A stretch of 64,000 nucleotides of DNA from positions 124,001 through 188,000 of the forward strand of contig NZ_VMYE01000001.1 in assembly GCF_007655255.1 (NCBI RefSeq), in the 5' to 3' direction. This document shows, piece after piece, positions 20,471-29,383 of this stretch. Positions within the stretch are counted from its first letter, which is position 1, and each line of letters opens with the position of its first letter. This stretch comes from Extensimonas perlucida (lineage in GTDB: Bacteria; Pseudomonadota; Gammaproteobacteria; Burkholderiales; Burkholderiaceae_C). Below the pieces are notes generated by a model. The model saw only the letters and a list, made by a program, of their open reading frames with translations. It was not told where the DNA came from and ran no database searches. A program made the position numbers and the translations under genes.

Positions 20471-23053
20471 TTATCCAAATTTCCCGGTCAGGGCAAACCC
20501 CTTGAGCAGCTGCGCGCACAGCAGATAGACGAGCACCAGCAGCGCCATCCCGCCGAGCATGTCCCAGCCCGGCTGCACGAAGCCGAACCACCCGCCCAGC
20601 GGCGTGAACGGCAGCACCAGGGCCACGGCGAGCGCCACCAGGGACGATGCCGTGAGCGCGGGGTGCGGCCTGTCCTGCCAGGGCAGGGCGCGCGTGCGGA
20701 TGATGAAGATCACCAGAATCTGCGTGGCCATGGATTCCATGAACCACAGCGTGTGAAACGCCTCGGGCGTCGCGTGGTAGAGCCACAGCAGGCCCGCGAA
20801 TGTGGCCAGGTCGAACAGCGAGGACAGCGGCCCCATGATGCCCGCAAAGCGCAGCAGGCCGTGCATGTCCCACACCTGCGGGCGCGCCAGGGCTTCGGGA
20901 CGCACGGTGTCGAAGGGGATGCCGACCTCGGAAAAGTCGTACAGCAGGTTGTTGAGCAGCACCTGCGTGGGCAGCATGGGCAAAAAGGGCAGCAGCAGCG
21001 AGGCCACGGCCATGGACAGCATGTTGCCGAAATTGGAGCTCGCCCCCATGCGCACGTACTTGAGGATGTTGACGAAGGTGCGCCGCCCTTCCTCGACGCC
21101 GTCGGCCACGACTTGCAGGTCCGAGGCCAGCAGGATCATGTCCGCCGCGGCCTGCGCCACGCCGCTCGCGCCCTCCACCGACAGGCCCACGTCGGCCGCC
21201 TTGAGCGCGGGTGCGTCGTTGATGCCGTCGCCCAGAAAGCCCGTGACCGTACCGCGTGCCTGCAGCGCATGCACGATGCGCGCCTTCTGGTCGGGCGTGA
21301 GGCGGCCATAGACGTCCACAGCCTGTACCTGCACCGCGAGCGCCTCGTTGCTGAGCTGCGCGACCTCGGCGCCCGTGAGCACCTGCTCGGCGCGCAGCCC
21401 CATCTGCTGCGCGAGCCGCTGCACCACGACGGGGTCGTCGCCCGAGAGTATCTTGAGCCGCACTCCGGCCGCGGCGAGCCGCGCGATCGCCGCGGGCGCG
21501 CTCGGCTTGGGCGGATCGGCGAAGGCGCACAAGCCCTCGAAGACGAGCTCCGACTCCTCCTCGGGGCCGAGTTCCTGCGGCACGGCATCCTGCGGCGCCC
21601 AGCGCCGCGAGGCCACGGCGAGCACGCGCAGGCCCTGCTGCGCGAGCTGGCGCAGGCGCGCGGCGTCCTGCGCGCGTTCGGCTTCGCCCTGCGGCAGCAG
21701 CTGGTCGCCCACGCGCCGCTGCGTGCACAGCGGCAAAACGGCCTCCGGGGCGCCTTTGACGATCAGCAGGCGCTCTGTGTTCGATAGCGCATCATGCGCT
21801 GCACCATTAGCGTTATGTGCAGTTTGGCGTTCGGCCAGCACGCTCCCCAGGCGCCGGCTGAAGTCGAACGCCTGGCGGCGCAGCAGCGTCCAGCCCTGCG
21901 CCGCCTCGGGGTGCGCGGTCTGTAGCGCCGCGTCGAGCGCGCCGCGGTCGCCGCCCAGATCGGCAGCGATGGCGGCGAGCTGCGCGGCGCGCGGGTCGGG
22001 GCTGCCGTCTGCGCCCAGGCTGCGGTCGAGCGCGATCTCGGCGCGCGTCAGCGTGCCGGTCTTGTCGGTGCACAGCACCGTCATCGCGCCCAGGTCGTGG
22101 ATGCTCGCGAGGCGCTTGACGATCACCTTGCGCGCCGCCATGCGCAGCGCCCCGCGCGAGAGCGTCACGGTGGTGATCATGGGCAGCAGTTCGGGCGTGA
22201 GCCCCACGGCCAGCGCCACGGCGAACAGCAGCGATTCGAGCACAGCCCGGCCGAACAGCGTGTGCGCCGTGAGCACCAACAGCACGAGCGCGAGCGTCAG
22301 GCGCGCCGTCATCAGGCCGAAGGCGTGCATGTCGCGCTCGAACGGCGAGGGCTGCTGCGCCTCGCCGAGCACCAGCGCGGCCGCGCCGAACACCGTATTG
22401 CGCCCCGTGCCAGCGACCAGCGCCAGCGCCTCACCCGTTTGCGCCACGGCGCCGCGAAACAGCGCGTTGCGCGCCTCGGCCGGGCTGCTGGAATCGACCA
22501 CGCCGGGGCGCTTTTCGACGGGATAGGGCTCGCCCGTGAGCGCCGCCTCGCCGGCAGTGAAGGCGTCGGCCTGCAGCACCAGCGCGTCGGCGGGGATGAT
22601 GTCGCCCGCGCGCACGCGGATCACGTCGCCAGGCACGATGTCCTGCACCGGCACTTGGCGAAAAGTGCCGTCGCGCAGCACCTCGGCGCGCAGCGCCACG
22701 GACTGGCGCAGCATCTCGGCAGCGCGCGTGGCGCGTCCTTCCTGCAGCGTGTCCAGGCCGATCGAGAGGCAAAGAATCGCCACGATGATGCCTCCGCCCA
22801 CGTTGTCGCCCGTGGCGGCCGAGATGGCGCCTGCGCCCAGCAGGATCAGCGAAAGCGGCTCCAAAAGGCGCCGCCCTATGGCGCGCAGCAGGCCACGGCT
22901 GGGCGGTGCTGCGTCGCTGTTGGGCCCGTAACGTGCAAGCCGCGCCTGCGCCTCGCTCGCGCTGAGCCCTGCGGTGCTGCACCGCAGCTGGGCATAGAGC
23001 GCCTCGGGCGGTTGTTGCCAAAAAGGCAACTGGGGCGCGGGCGCTGGGCTCAT
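20471..23053 (-). CDS. Magnesium-translocating P-type ATPase (MgtA-like)
   Basis: An 860-residue type IIIB P-type ATPase that most resembles Mg2+ importers MgtA/MgtB. It has the actuator motif ALTGEPYPVEK, the phosphorylation site CTDKTGTLT (Asp near 330), and the hinge GDGINDAPALKAADVG, with paired hydrophobic helices at the N-terminal third and six near the C-terminus (ending LPFTPLGGWFGF as in MgtA). Cation specificity is inferred from similarity. Residues around 408-424 (QTAHNANGAAHDALSNT) form an AT-rich insert in the nucleotide domain. The start at 23053 has AGGAG nearby. Only 28 bases separate it from an IS481 remnant, so any Mg2+-sensing leader may have been lost. Confidence 0.88.
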   Translation of the reverse strand: MSPAPAPQLPFWQQPPEALYAQLRCSTAGLSASEAQARLARYGPNSDAAPPSRGLLRAIGRRLLEPLSLILLGAGAISAATGDNVGGGIIVAILCLSIGLDTLQEGRATRAAEMLRQSVALRAEVLRDGTFRQVPVQDIVPGDVIRVRAGDIIPADALVLQADAFTAGEAALTGEPYPVEKRPGVVDSSSPAEARNALFRGAVAQTGEALALVAGTGRNTVFGAAALVLGEAQQPSPFERDMHAFGLMTARLTLALVLLVLTAHTLFGRAVLESLLFAVALAVGLTPELLPMITTVTLSRGALRMAARKVIVKRLASIHDLGAMTVLCTDKTGTLTRAEIALDRSLGADGSPDPRAAQLAAIAADLGGDRGALDAALQTAHPEAAQGWTLLRRQAFDFSRRLGSVLAERQTAHNANGAAHDALSNTERLLIVKGAPEAVLPLCTQRRVGDQLLPQGEAERAQDAARLRQLAQQGLRVLAVASRRWAPQDAVPQELGPEEESELVFEGLCAFADPPKPSAPAAIARLAAAGVRLKILSGDDPVVVQRLAQQMGLRAEQVLTGAEVAQLSNEALAVQVQAVDVYGRLTPDQKARIVHALQARGTVTGFLGDGINDAPALKAADVGLSVEGASGVAQAAADMILLASDLQVVADGVEEGRRTFVNILKYVRMGASSNFGNMLSMAVASLLLPFLPMLPTQVLLNNLLYDFSEVGIPFDTVRPEALARPQVWDMHGLLRFAGIMGPLSSLFDLATFAGLLWLYHATPEAFHTLWFMESMATQILVIFIIRTRALPWQDRPHPALTASSLVALAVALVLPFTPLGGWFGFVQPGWDMLGGMALLVLVYLLCAQLLKGFALTGKFG
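21780..21830 (-). repeat. Possible AT-rich dispersed repeat within the P-type ATPase gene
   Basis: On the coding strand GCCAAACTGCACATAACGCT, AATGGTGCAGCGCATGATGC, GCTATCGAA. It keeps the GCCAAA...GCGC...GCTATC order of the other copies but is diverged. It encodes an insert in the nucleotide-binding domain. Confidence 0.42.
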
Positions 23054-23081
23054 GGGTAAGCTCCTCGGGTGTGGGGGAGGG

Positions 23082-23255
23082 CTAGTTGTCCAGTCCCGGA
23101 CGATCATAAGGCCGCCGATGGAACAAATGAGGGTGTGAATCGTACCACCCACTCATAGCCTGCATAGGCGTCTTGCTCTGCAGGGCTGATTGGGGCAAGT
23201 GGTGGTTGTAGAGCTGCACATACCGCAGCAAAGTCTGCCTCAAGTCATACCGCTG
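23082..23255 (-). pseudogene. IS481-family transposase, C-terminal remnant
   Basis: The last 57 codons or so read LRYVQLYNHHLPQSALQSKT followed by PMQAMSGWYDSHPHLFHRRP and YDRPGLDN, the characteristic end of IS481-type DDE transposases. Upstream (towards 23256) the frame is interrupted by a different insertion-sequence end, so the catalytic core is missing. It points towards the P-type ATPase gene. No function remains. Confidence 0.82.
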
Positions 23256-23365
23256 TGAAACTGAACTGGCCCCCGGAAAATGGACGCCACGAGGTTTGTA
23301 AGCTTGCGGGAAAAAGATGAATAGAGGAGCAGATCGTAGATACACAGGCCGAAATTTCGGGAAGC
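23256..23365 (+). mobile_element. Truncated insertion-sequence end (IS3-type), copy 1
   Basis: The sequence opens TGAAACTGAACTGGCCCCCG and continues with GAAAATGGACGCCACGAGG, as the terminal repeats of IS3-family elements do. It then runs into a possible orfA start around 23317 and stops at GGGAAGC. The same ~110 bases, about nine tenths identical by eye, occur in the same orientation at 29034. It interrupts the IS481 remnant and is itself cut off by other sequence. Confidence 0.75.
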
Positions 23366-23577
23366 TCGGTCATGGAAGCGTCGATGGTCTGCAACAGCAG
23401 ATCACGCTGTGCTGCTGTCGGTGCAAGTTCCACGAGGGTGTGGCGGCCATAGCGTGTGACGGGGATGTATTCGGGCGCCGCGGGTTCGAGCGCCACAGGC
23501 GCTTCCTCCGCGGATATCGAACGCGACTGGCGTCGAGGTTGTTGCGCAGCCTCTGGCCAGGTCTGCGGTTAGCAGGC
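23366..23577 (-). pseudogene. Remnant of an unidentified coding sequence
   Basis: An open minus-strand stretch encodes ISAEEAPVALEPAAPEYIPV then TRYGRHTLVELAPTAAQRDL and LLQTIDASMTELP, then runs into the insertion-sequence end. It has protein-like composition but no start site or family that I recognise. It lies just downstream of dnaE2 on the same strand and may be the broken remains of a gene carried with the cassette. Between it and dnaE2 (23578-23733) I see nothing. Confidence 0.35.
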
Positions 23578-23733
23578 CGGCGCCGAACAGTCGCAGGTAT
23601 GGGTGAATTGCAGGTATGGCATCGGCTCTTATGTTGCGATACCGATACCTTCGCGGCGCGCCGCAGTGCGGTCAGCCAGGAATGCGAACTGGGGCCTTCC
23701 GCATTCCCGGCTCGGGCGCTATCCACTGCCGGG

Positions 23734-26700
23734 TCAGTGAAAATCCCGGCTCTTGTTCGTCGCCTCGGCCAGCCGACCCAGCAGCGGCGTCAGATCCACC
23801 AGTCGTGCTGCCACCACGTTGCACACGTCGCCCTCGCGTTGCCATCGGCCCTGTACGGCCAGCAGCCTCGATTGCAGCAGCGCCGCGCGCTGGCGCTCAC
23901 GCACGCTCTTCCACACGATCACCTGGACCACCCCGGTTTCGTCTTCCAACGAGACGAAGATCACGCCCTTGGCCGTCTGTGGCTGCTGGCGCAGCGTGAC
24001 GATCCCGCAGCAGCGCACCAGCCGGCCATCGGGCAGGTCTTGCAGTTCCTGCGCGCTTTGCAGGCGGCGCTTGCGCAGCATCGGCCGCAGTAGCGCCAGC
24101 GGGTGGCGTCGCAGGGTGAGGCCGGTGCTGACGTAGTCGAAGACGATCTCCTCGCCCTCGGGCGCGGCGGGCAGCTCCAGGAAGTCTTCGTTCACCGGCG
24201 CATCGCGCAAGAGCCTTGGCGTGGCCTTGAGTGCAGAAGCCTCCCAAACCTGCTGGCGTCGGTGTCCGGCCAAGCTGGCGAGTGCGTCCGCGCCGGCGAG
24301 CCGGCGCATGTCCTGCTCATCCAGTGCCGCGCGCCGCGCCAGGTCCTCGGCGTCCTCGAACAGGCTTTGCGCCCGTGCGGCCACGATGCGCTCGGCTGCC
24401 ATGCCCGGCATCCCTGCGATCATGCGTAGGCCCAGTCGCACTGCGGGCGGATCTTCCAAGCCTTCCAGGGTGCAGTCCCAGTCGCTGGCCAGCACGTCGG
24501 CCGGGCGTACCTCCACGCCGTGGCGGTGCGCGTCCTGCACCAACTGCGAGGGTGAGTAGAAGCCCAGCGGTTGGCTGTTGAGCATCGCGGCCAGGAACTC
24601 GGCGGGGTGGTGCCGCTTGATCCAGCACGAGGCGTAGACCAGCAGCGCGAAGCTCGCCGCATGGCTTTCGGGAAAGCCGTATTCGCTAAACCCTTGAATC
24701 TGGTCGAAGATCGACTCGGCGAATTCGCGCTCGTAGCCGCGCGCGGTCATGCCGTCCACTAGCTTGGCGTAGTACTTCTCCAGGCCCCCCTTGCGCTTCC
24801 AAGCCGCCATCGAGCGACGTAGCTGGTCGGCCTCGCCGGGACTGAAGCCCGCAGCGAGCACGGCGATTTGCATCACCTGTTCCTGGAAGATGGGCACGCC
24901 CAGCGTGCGGCCCAGCGCCTCGCGCAGTGCCTCGCTCGGATAGCTCACCGGCTCGATGCCCTGGCGCCGGTTGAGGTAGGGATGCACCATACCACCCTGG
25001 ATTGGCCCGGGCCGGATGATCGCCACCTCGATCACTAAGTCGTAGAAGCACTGCGGCCGCAGGCGCGCAAGCATGCTCTTCTGGGCGCGCGACTCGATCT
25101 GGAACACGCCCACCGTGTCGGCCCGGCTGATCATCTCGTAGGTCTGCGGGTCTTCCGCCGGGATGTCCTGCATCTCGAAGGCATGGCCCCGGCGTTCGCC
25201 GATGAAGGTCAGTGCCTTGCGGATCGCGGTGAGCATGCCCAGCGCCAGCACGTCCACCTTCAGCAAGCCCATGGCGTCCAAGTCATCCTTGTCCCACTCG
25301 ATCACCGTGCGGTCTTCCATTGCCGCGTTCTCGATCGGCACCGTGCGCGACAGCGGTCCGCGCGTGAGCACGAATCCGCCCACGTGCTGGCTCAGGTGGC
25401 GGGGGAAGCCCAGCAACTGGCTGGCCAGGCGCACCAGCTGGCGCACCTTCAGGCTGTCCAGGGACAGGCCCACCTCGGCCAGCCGCTCGGGTGCGATCTT
25501 CTTGCCGTCCCACCATTGATGGCCCTTGGCGAGCGCGTCCAGCGTCTCGGGCTCGAATCCCAGCGCCTTGCCCACGTCGCGGATCGCGCTCTTGGGCCGG
25601 TAGCTGATCACCACGGCCGTCAGCGCGGCGCGCTCGCGGCCGTACTTGTGGTACAGGTACTGGATGACTTCTTCACGGCGCTCGTGCTCGAAGTCCACGT
25701 CGATGTCGGGCGGTTCGCCGCGTTCCTTGCTGATGAAGCGCTCGAACAGCATCGCCATGCGGGCAGGGTCCACCTCCGTGATCCCCGTGCAGTAGCAGAC
25801 CACCGAATTGGCCGCGCTGCCCCGGCCTTGGCAAAGGATATGGCGCGAGCGCGCGAAGGCCACGATGTCGGCAACGGTAAGGAAATACGGCTCGTAGTTC
25901 AGTTCCGAGATCAGCGCCAGCTCGTGCTCGATCTGTTCCTGCACCTTGGCCGGAATGCCATCGGGCCAACGCCGCCCGGCACCTTCGTATGTGATGCGGC
26001 GCAGATGGCTAGCCGGTGTCTCTCCAGGGGGAACGACTTCCTCGGGATACTGGTAGCACAGTTCATCGAGCGAGAAGTTGCAGCGCGCCGCCACGCGCAG
26101 CGTCTCGGCCAGCAGTTCGGGCGGATAGGTCTGCGCCAGGCGCAGGCGCGAGCGCAGATGCCGCTCCGCGTTCGGCTGCAAACCTCGGCCGCAGTGCGTC
26201 AGCGCCTTGCCCAGGCGCGTGGCGGTGAGGACGTCCTGCAGCATCTTGCGCGAGCGCAGGTGCATGTGGACGTCGCCACACGCGACCAGTGGAATTAAGG
26301 TCAGGTCGCTGACCTCGCGCAGCCGGTGTAGCCACATTTCATCGTCCAGGCGCCGCAGCAACTCAACGGCCAGCCAGCAGCGGCCGATGAAGCGGTCCAG
26401 CACCCAGCGTGCGATGGCGAGCAACTGTTCGGGGGTGGCAGGACGCCGCAGCGAGGCCAGCACCACGCAATCGGTCAGCGCCTGCGGATCGAGGTCGGCT
26501 GCGCGCAGCCGGTAGGTGCCCTTCGTCGGCGACGCACGACGCAGGCGGGTGATGAATTCGCAGAGATTCCCGTAACCATTGCCGTTGCATGCGATCACGA
26601 CCAGTGTGAATGGCGCCAGCGGTTCCTCGGCTTCGACCTCGAACTGGCTGCCGATCAGCAGCTTGAGGCCATGCTCCTTGGCGGCGACGTGGGCGCGCAC

Positions 26701-26865
26701 CACGCCCGCCATCGAGCACTCATCGGCGATGGTCAGCGCGGCGTAGCCGAGCTTGCTGGCCCGCTCGACCAGTTCTTCCGGGTGGCTCGCGCCACGCAGG
26801 AAGGAGAAGTTGCTGAGGCACCGGAGTTCCGCGTAGTCCGGCAAGGTGGTGGATGCGCTGGCCAT
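23734..26865 (-). CDS. dnaE2: Error-prone DNA polymerase DnaE2 (ImuC)
   Basis: C-family polymerase of the SOS mutasome, which extends DNA past lesions at low fidelity with ImuA and ImuB. The 1043-residue protein has an N-terminal PHP domain (AELRCLSNFSFLRGASHPEE), the catalytic palm motif PDIDVDF near 385-391, KVDVLALGML with the third carboxylate region, and a C-terminal OB fold (GVIFVSLEDETGVVQVIVW). The start at 26865 matches the family N-terminus; an in-frame ATG at 26913 would overlap imuB and add 16 residues. imuB ends eight bases upstream. It ends close to an IS remnant region. Confidence 0.94.
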   Translation of the reverse strand: MASASTTLPDYAELRCLSNFSFLRGASHPEELVERASKLGYAALTIADECSMAGVVRAHVAAKEHGLKLLIGSQFEVEAEEPLAPFTLVVIACNGNGYGNLCEFITRLRRASPTKGTYRLRAADLDPQALTDCVVLASLRRPATPEQLLAIARWVLDRFIGRCWLAVELLRRLDDEMWLHRLREVSDLTLIPLVACGDVHMHLRSRKMLQDVLTATRLGKALTHCGRGLQPNAERHLRSRLRLAQTYPPELLAETLRVAARCNFSLDELCYQYPEEVVPPGETPASHLRRITYEGAGRRWPDGIPAKVQEQIEHELALISELNYEPYFLTVADIVAFARSRHILCQGRGSAANSVVCYCTGITEVDPARMAMLFERFISKERGEPPDIDVDFEHERREEVIQYLYHKYGRERAALTAVVISYRPKSAIRDVGKALGFEPETLDALAKGHQWWDGKKIAPERLAEVGLSLDSLKVRQLVRLASQLLGFPRHLSQHVGGFVLTRGPLSRTVPIENAAMEDRTVIEWDKDDLDAMGLLKVDVLALGMLTAIRKALTFIGERRGHAFEMQDIPAEDPQTYEMISRADTVGVFQIESRAQKSMLARLRPQCFYDLVIEVAIIRPGPIQGGMVHPYLNRRQGIEPVSYPSEALREALGRTLGVPIFQEQVMQIAVLAAGFSPGEADQLRRSMAAWKRKGGLEKYYAKLVDGMTARGYEREFAESIFDQIQGFSEYGFPESHAASFALLVYASCWIKRHHPAEFLAAMLNSQPLGFYSPSQLVQDAHRHGVEVRPADVLASDWDCTLEGLEDPPAVRLGLRMIAGMPGMAAERIVAARAQSLFEDAEDLARRAALDEQDMRRLAGADALASLAGHRRQQVWEASALKATPRLLRDAPVNEDFLELPAAPEGEEIVFDYVSTGLTLRRHPLALLRPMLRKRRLQSAQELQDLPDGRLVRCCGIVTLRQQPQTAKGVIFVSLEDETGVVQVIVWKSVRERQRAALLQSRLLAVQGRWQREGDVCNVVAARLVDLTPLLGRLAEATNKSRDFH

Positions 26866-26872
26866 GGCGTGC

Positions 26873-28180
26873 TCACGCAAACGACCCATGCAAGTACCAA
26901 GCCGTGGCGTCACCAGCCAGACGCTCCTGGTAGACCCACAGCACGCCGGCGTACTGGCTCAGCGCAACCCAGTAGTCGCGCTCGACGTGGCGGGTGGACG
27001 CATCATCCTCGCCGAGGTGCCACCAGCCGCCTTCCACGCGATGCGGCCCGGACAGCAGCATGAGCGGCCCCTGGTAGATGGGCCGATGGTCGCGCACCGC
27101 CAGCCGCTGTGGTTCGGCCAGGATGAAAGTAGGCTGCGGCACGTCGGGCGGCGCGATGCGCTGGCGCGGCAGCGGTTGTGGTGCCGGTTGCCAGTGCTGA
27201 GCCCATTCGGGCCGTTCGTCCTCGCACAGCACGGGCCGGCGCACGCGCTCCGGCCCCAGGCGCGCCGCGATGCGCTCCAGCACGAGGGCCAGCGATTCGC
27301 TCTCGCTTTTTTCGTCGGGCAGCAGCGAGGCGCTGCGCTCCTCCAGCGGCACCACGTCGATCGCCTCCAGGGCAAGATCGCCCACGGGGGCGAGCAGTTC
27401 GACGCGGGCCAGATGCTCGGCCAGCAGGCGGCACAGGTGCTCGACCTGGCGCATGGGATGCGCAATGCGGATCGTCAGCTCGCCGCCTTCGCCGGCATCG
27501 TGCGAGCGCATGGTGTCGTGCGCCCAGCGCAGCGTGAACGCCGTCGTGCCCGCATGCCGGGCAGCCAGCCAGCCGCACAATTGAACCAGAAGCCGCCGCG
27601 CACCCAAGAGCAGCGCGGGGGCGGTCTCCACCCGGCTCATCAGCTCCAGCCGCGCACGGAAGGTCTCGGACAACTCGATCCAGCCGTGCGCCTCGGGCCG
27701 CAGGCCGTAGGCCTGGTCGAGCGCGCCCAGCAGTTCCTTGCCGAAACGCCGGCTTATCCCGCCTCGTGGCAGGCGCCGTACGTCGCCAAGCGTCCGGCAT
27801 CCCAACTGGGCCAAGGTCAGGTGGTGGGACCTGATGGCCGACAGCGTGCCCATCGGCAGTGCGTCCAGTACCTCTGGCAGTGGGCGATGCACCCCATTGA
27901 GCACCCCGGCGCGCACGCACGCCAGCGCTGCCAGGCTGTTGGGCGCCCAGGCGAGCGCGGCCATGCCCAGTTCGCGGCCTTCACTCGCGATGCGCTCGTG
28001 CAGTTTCCGGCGCCCGCCGAACAGGCGTGTGCTGGCCTCTACCTCCAGGACGACGGCTTCATCGGCAATGGCAACGCGGGGGGTGAACTGCAAGGCCCAG
28101 TTCGCCAGTCCGTGAAGGTCATCACTGGACGGCGGTGTCTCGTCGGGGCCGAAAGGCAATGACAGGGCTGCCCACAGCAT
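26873..28180 (-). CDS. imuB: ImuB, inactive Y-family polymerase homologue
   Basis: ImuB resembles DinB-type polymerases but lacks their catalytic carboxylates; it is the hub that binds the beta clamp, ImuA and DnaE2. This 435-residue protein starts MLWAALSLPF where active polymerases have a catalytic Asp, and has VLEVEASTRLFGG in place of the SxDE site, as ImuB proteins do. Helix-hairpin-helix-like HLTLAQLGCRTLGDVRRLP follows in the middle. It is between imuA (12 nt upstream) and dnaE2 (8 nt downstream) in one SOS operon. A beta-clamp motif was not pinned down by eye. Confidence 0.92.
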   Translation of the reverse strand: MLWAALSLPFGPDETPPSSDDLHGLANWALQFTPRVAIADEAVVLEVEASTRLFGGRRKLHERIASEGRELGMAALAWAPNSLAALACVRAGVLNGVHRPLPEVLDALPMGTLSAIRSHHLTLAQLGCRTLGDVRRLPRGGISRRFGKELLGALDQAYGLRPEAHGWIELSETFRARLELMSRVETAPALLLGARRLLVQLCGWLAARHAGTTAFTLRWAHDTMRSHDAGEGGELTIRIAHPMRQVEHLCRLLAEHLARVELLAPVGDLALEAIDVVPLEERSASLLPDEKSESESLALVLERIAARLGPERVRRPVLCEDERPEWAQHWQPAPQPLPRQRIAPPDVPQPTFILAEPQRLAVRDHRPIYQGPLMLLSGPHRVEGGWWHLGEDDASTRHVERDYWVALSQYAGVLWVYQERLAGDATAWYLHGSFA

Positions 28181-28192
28181 CGGCGGGCACCC

Positions 28193-28921
28193 CTACCGAG
28201 AAAAGAGCTGGCTCGGACGCAGCAGCCTGGGCGTGATGATGGAGGCCAAGCCTCCAGGCATCGACGGCAAGACAATCGGCGCGTCCAGCGACGGACCGCG
28301 GCGCTTGAGGATCTGCAGGCGCAGCTCCCAGTCCAGCGCGAAACCGGCATGCACGCGCAGTGGCGCGGCCGAGGATTCGTGTCGCGCAGCTTCGGGACGG
28401 CACAGGAACACCAGGCCCTCGCAGTTCTGCGCACAGACCTGCAGGCGGCGGATTTGCTCCGCACGCGCCTGCGCAAGCCAAGCGACGACCGCCCCGCAGG
28501 AATTGGTCTTTACCAACTGCTCCGTCGTCCACAGGCGCTCGGCAGGTGTCTGCGCCTCGATCCACACGAAGCTGCGCTCGTCCAGACCCTCCTGCTGCAA
28601 CCCCGGCAGATAAGGCTGGCGCGGCGGCGCGACGACCACGATCTGGCCGCCGCGCTCGGCGACCCGGCGCAGAACCGGCCCGAGCAGGCGCCATTCGACA
28701 ACTGCGGGCTGCGAGGCCAGCACTTCGATGATCGACTGGCTGGGCCAGCCGCCGCCGGGCAGTTCACGGTCGAGCTGCGTCCAGCCCGTGGAGACCACGG
28801 CCGTGGCCTGCCGGCCGATCTCGGTGCCGAGCCACACGCCGGCTACCGCTCGCGCAGCGTCAGCCGCGCGCGGAAACCGCGCGGCAGGATCGTGAGGATG
28901 GGTGACAGCAGAGGTGTTCAT
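28193..28921 (-). CDS. imuA: ImuA, SOS mutasome accessory protein
   Basis: ImuA (often labelled SulA-like or RecA-like) is the first gene of the imuA-imuB-dnaE2 cassette and is needed for induced mutagenesis. The 242-residue protein has a RecA-type beginning STGWTQLDRELPGGGWPSQS, where a Walker A would be, followed by QIVVVAPPRQPYLPGL and LVFLCRPEAARHESSAAPLR, all typical of the family. It starts seven bases downstream of a LexA box. Function is assigned from gene order and sequence together. Confidence 0.9.
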   Translation of the reverse strand: MNTSAVTHPHDPAARFPRAADAARAVAGVWLGTEIGRQATAVVSTGWTQLDRELPGGGWPSQSIIEVLASQPAVVEWRLLGPVLRRVAERGGQIVVVAPPRQPYLPGLQQEGLDERSFVWIEAQTPAERLWTTEQLVKTNSCGAVVAWLAQARAEQIRRLQVCAQNCEGLVFLCRPEAARHESSAAPLRVHAGFALDWELRLQILKRRGPSLDAPIVLPSMPGGLASIITPRLLRPSQLFSR

Positions 28922-28927
28922 GGCGAA

Positions 28928-28947
28928 TACTGATGTTTTATACAGTA
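28928..28947 (-). promoter_or_regulatory. LexA (SOS) box of imuA-imuB-dnaE2
   Basis: Read on the minus strand, TACTGTATAAAACATCAGTA matches the E. coli-type LexA operator TACTGT-N8-ACAGTA with one change in the right half (TCAG for ACAG). It ends seven bases before the imuA ATG and contains TATAAA, which could be the -10, so LexA would block the promoter directly. Confidence 0.85.
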
Positions 28948-29033
28948 TTTTCCCATGACCTCGAAATTAGGCTGGTTGCGGATACCTTTCACGCCGAACG
29001 CGGACCCAAGAAAAAGGTCCCCGAAGGGAGCAG

Positions 29034-29280
29034 TGAAAACTGAACTGGCTCCCGAAAAATGGACACCACGAGGTTTGTAAGCTTGTGGGAAAAAGATGAA
29101 TACAGGAACAGATCGTAGATACACAGGCCGGAATTTCGGGAAGCGGCGATCAAGCAGGTGATCGAGGCAGGCCGCTCCATCGTGGCAGTAGCGCGCTCGC
29201 TGGAGATGCCCGGCAAATCACTGGCAAACCGGGCGCAGCGCGCTCGACACGGCCAGCCGCCTCGCCATCATCCCGCGTCC
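29034..29280 (+). mobile_element. Truncated insertion-sequence end with orfA fragment (IS3-type), copy 2
   Basis: Bases 29034-29144 repeat the insertion-sequence end seen at 23256 in the same orientation. Here it continues into orfA: one frame encodes RPEFREAAIKQVIEAGRS then IVAVARSLEMPGKSLAN, the helix-turn-helix start of IS3-family OrfA. A frame break lies before it and the sequence degrades after SLAN. No OrfB is present. The rest of the interval from imuA to here, and on to 29383, holds nothing else I recognise apart from the LexA box. Confidence 0.75.
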
Positions 29281-29383
29281 TCGTGAACAATCTGGGTTTA
29301 GGCGACCTGTTGATAATCGAGTGGGAGTGATCTGCGTAGCCCCCGGTGAGCGCGGTAGACCGAATTTGCAAAAATCCCTTCCC

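Noticed and set aside
23596-23624. Short direct repeat GCAGGTATGG near the dnaE2 end
   Set aside because: Only about ten bases, twice; too short to mean anything alone.
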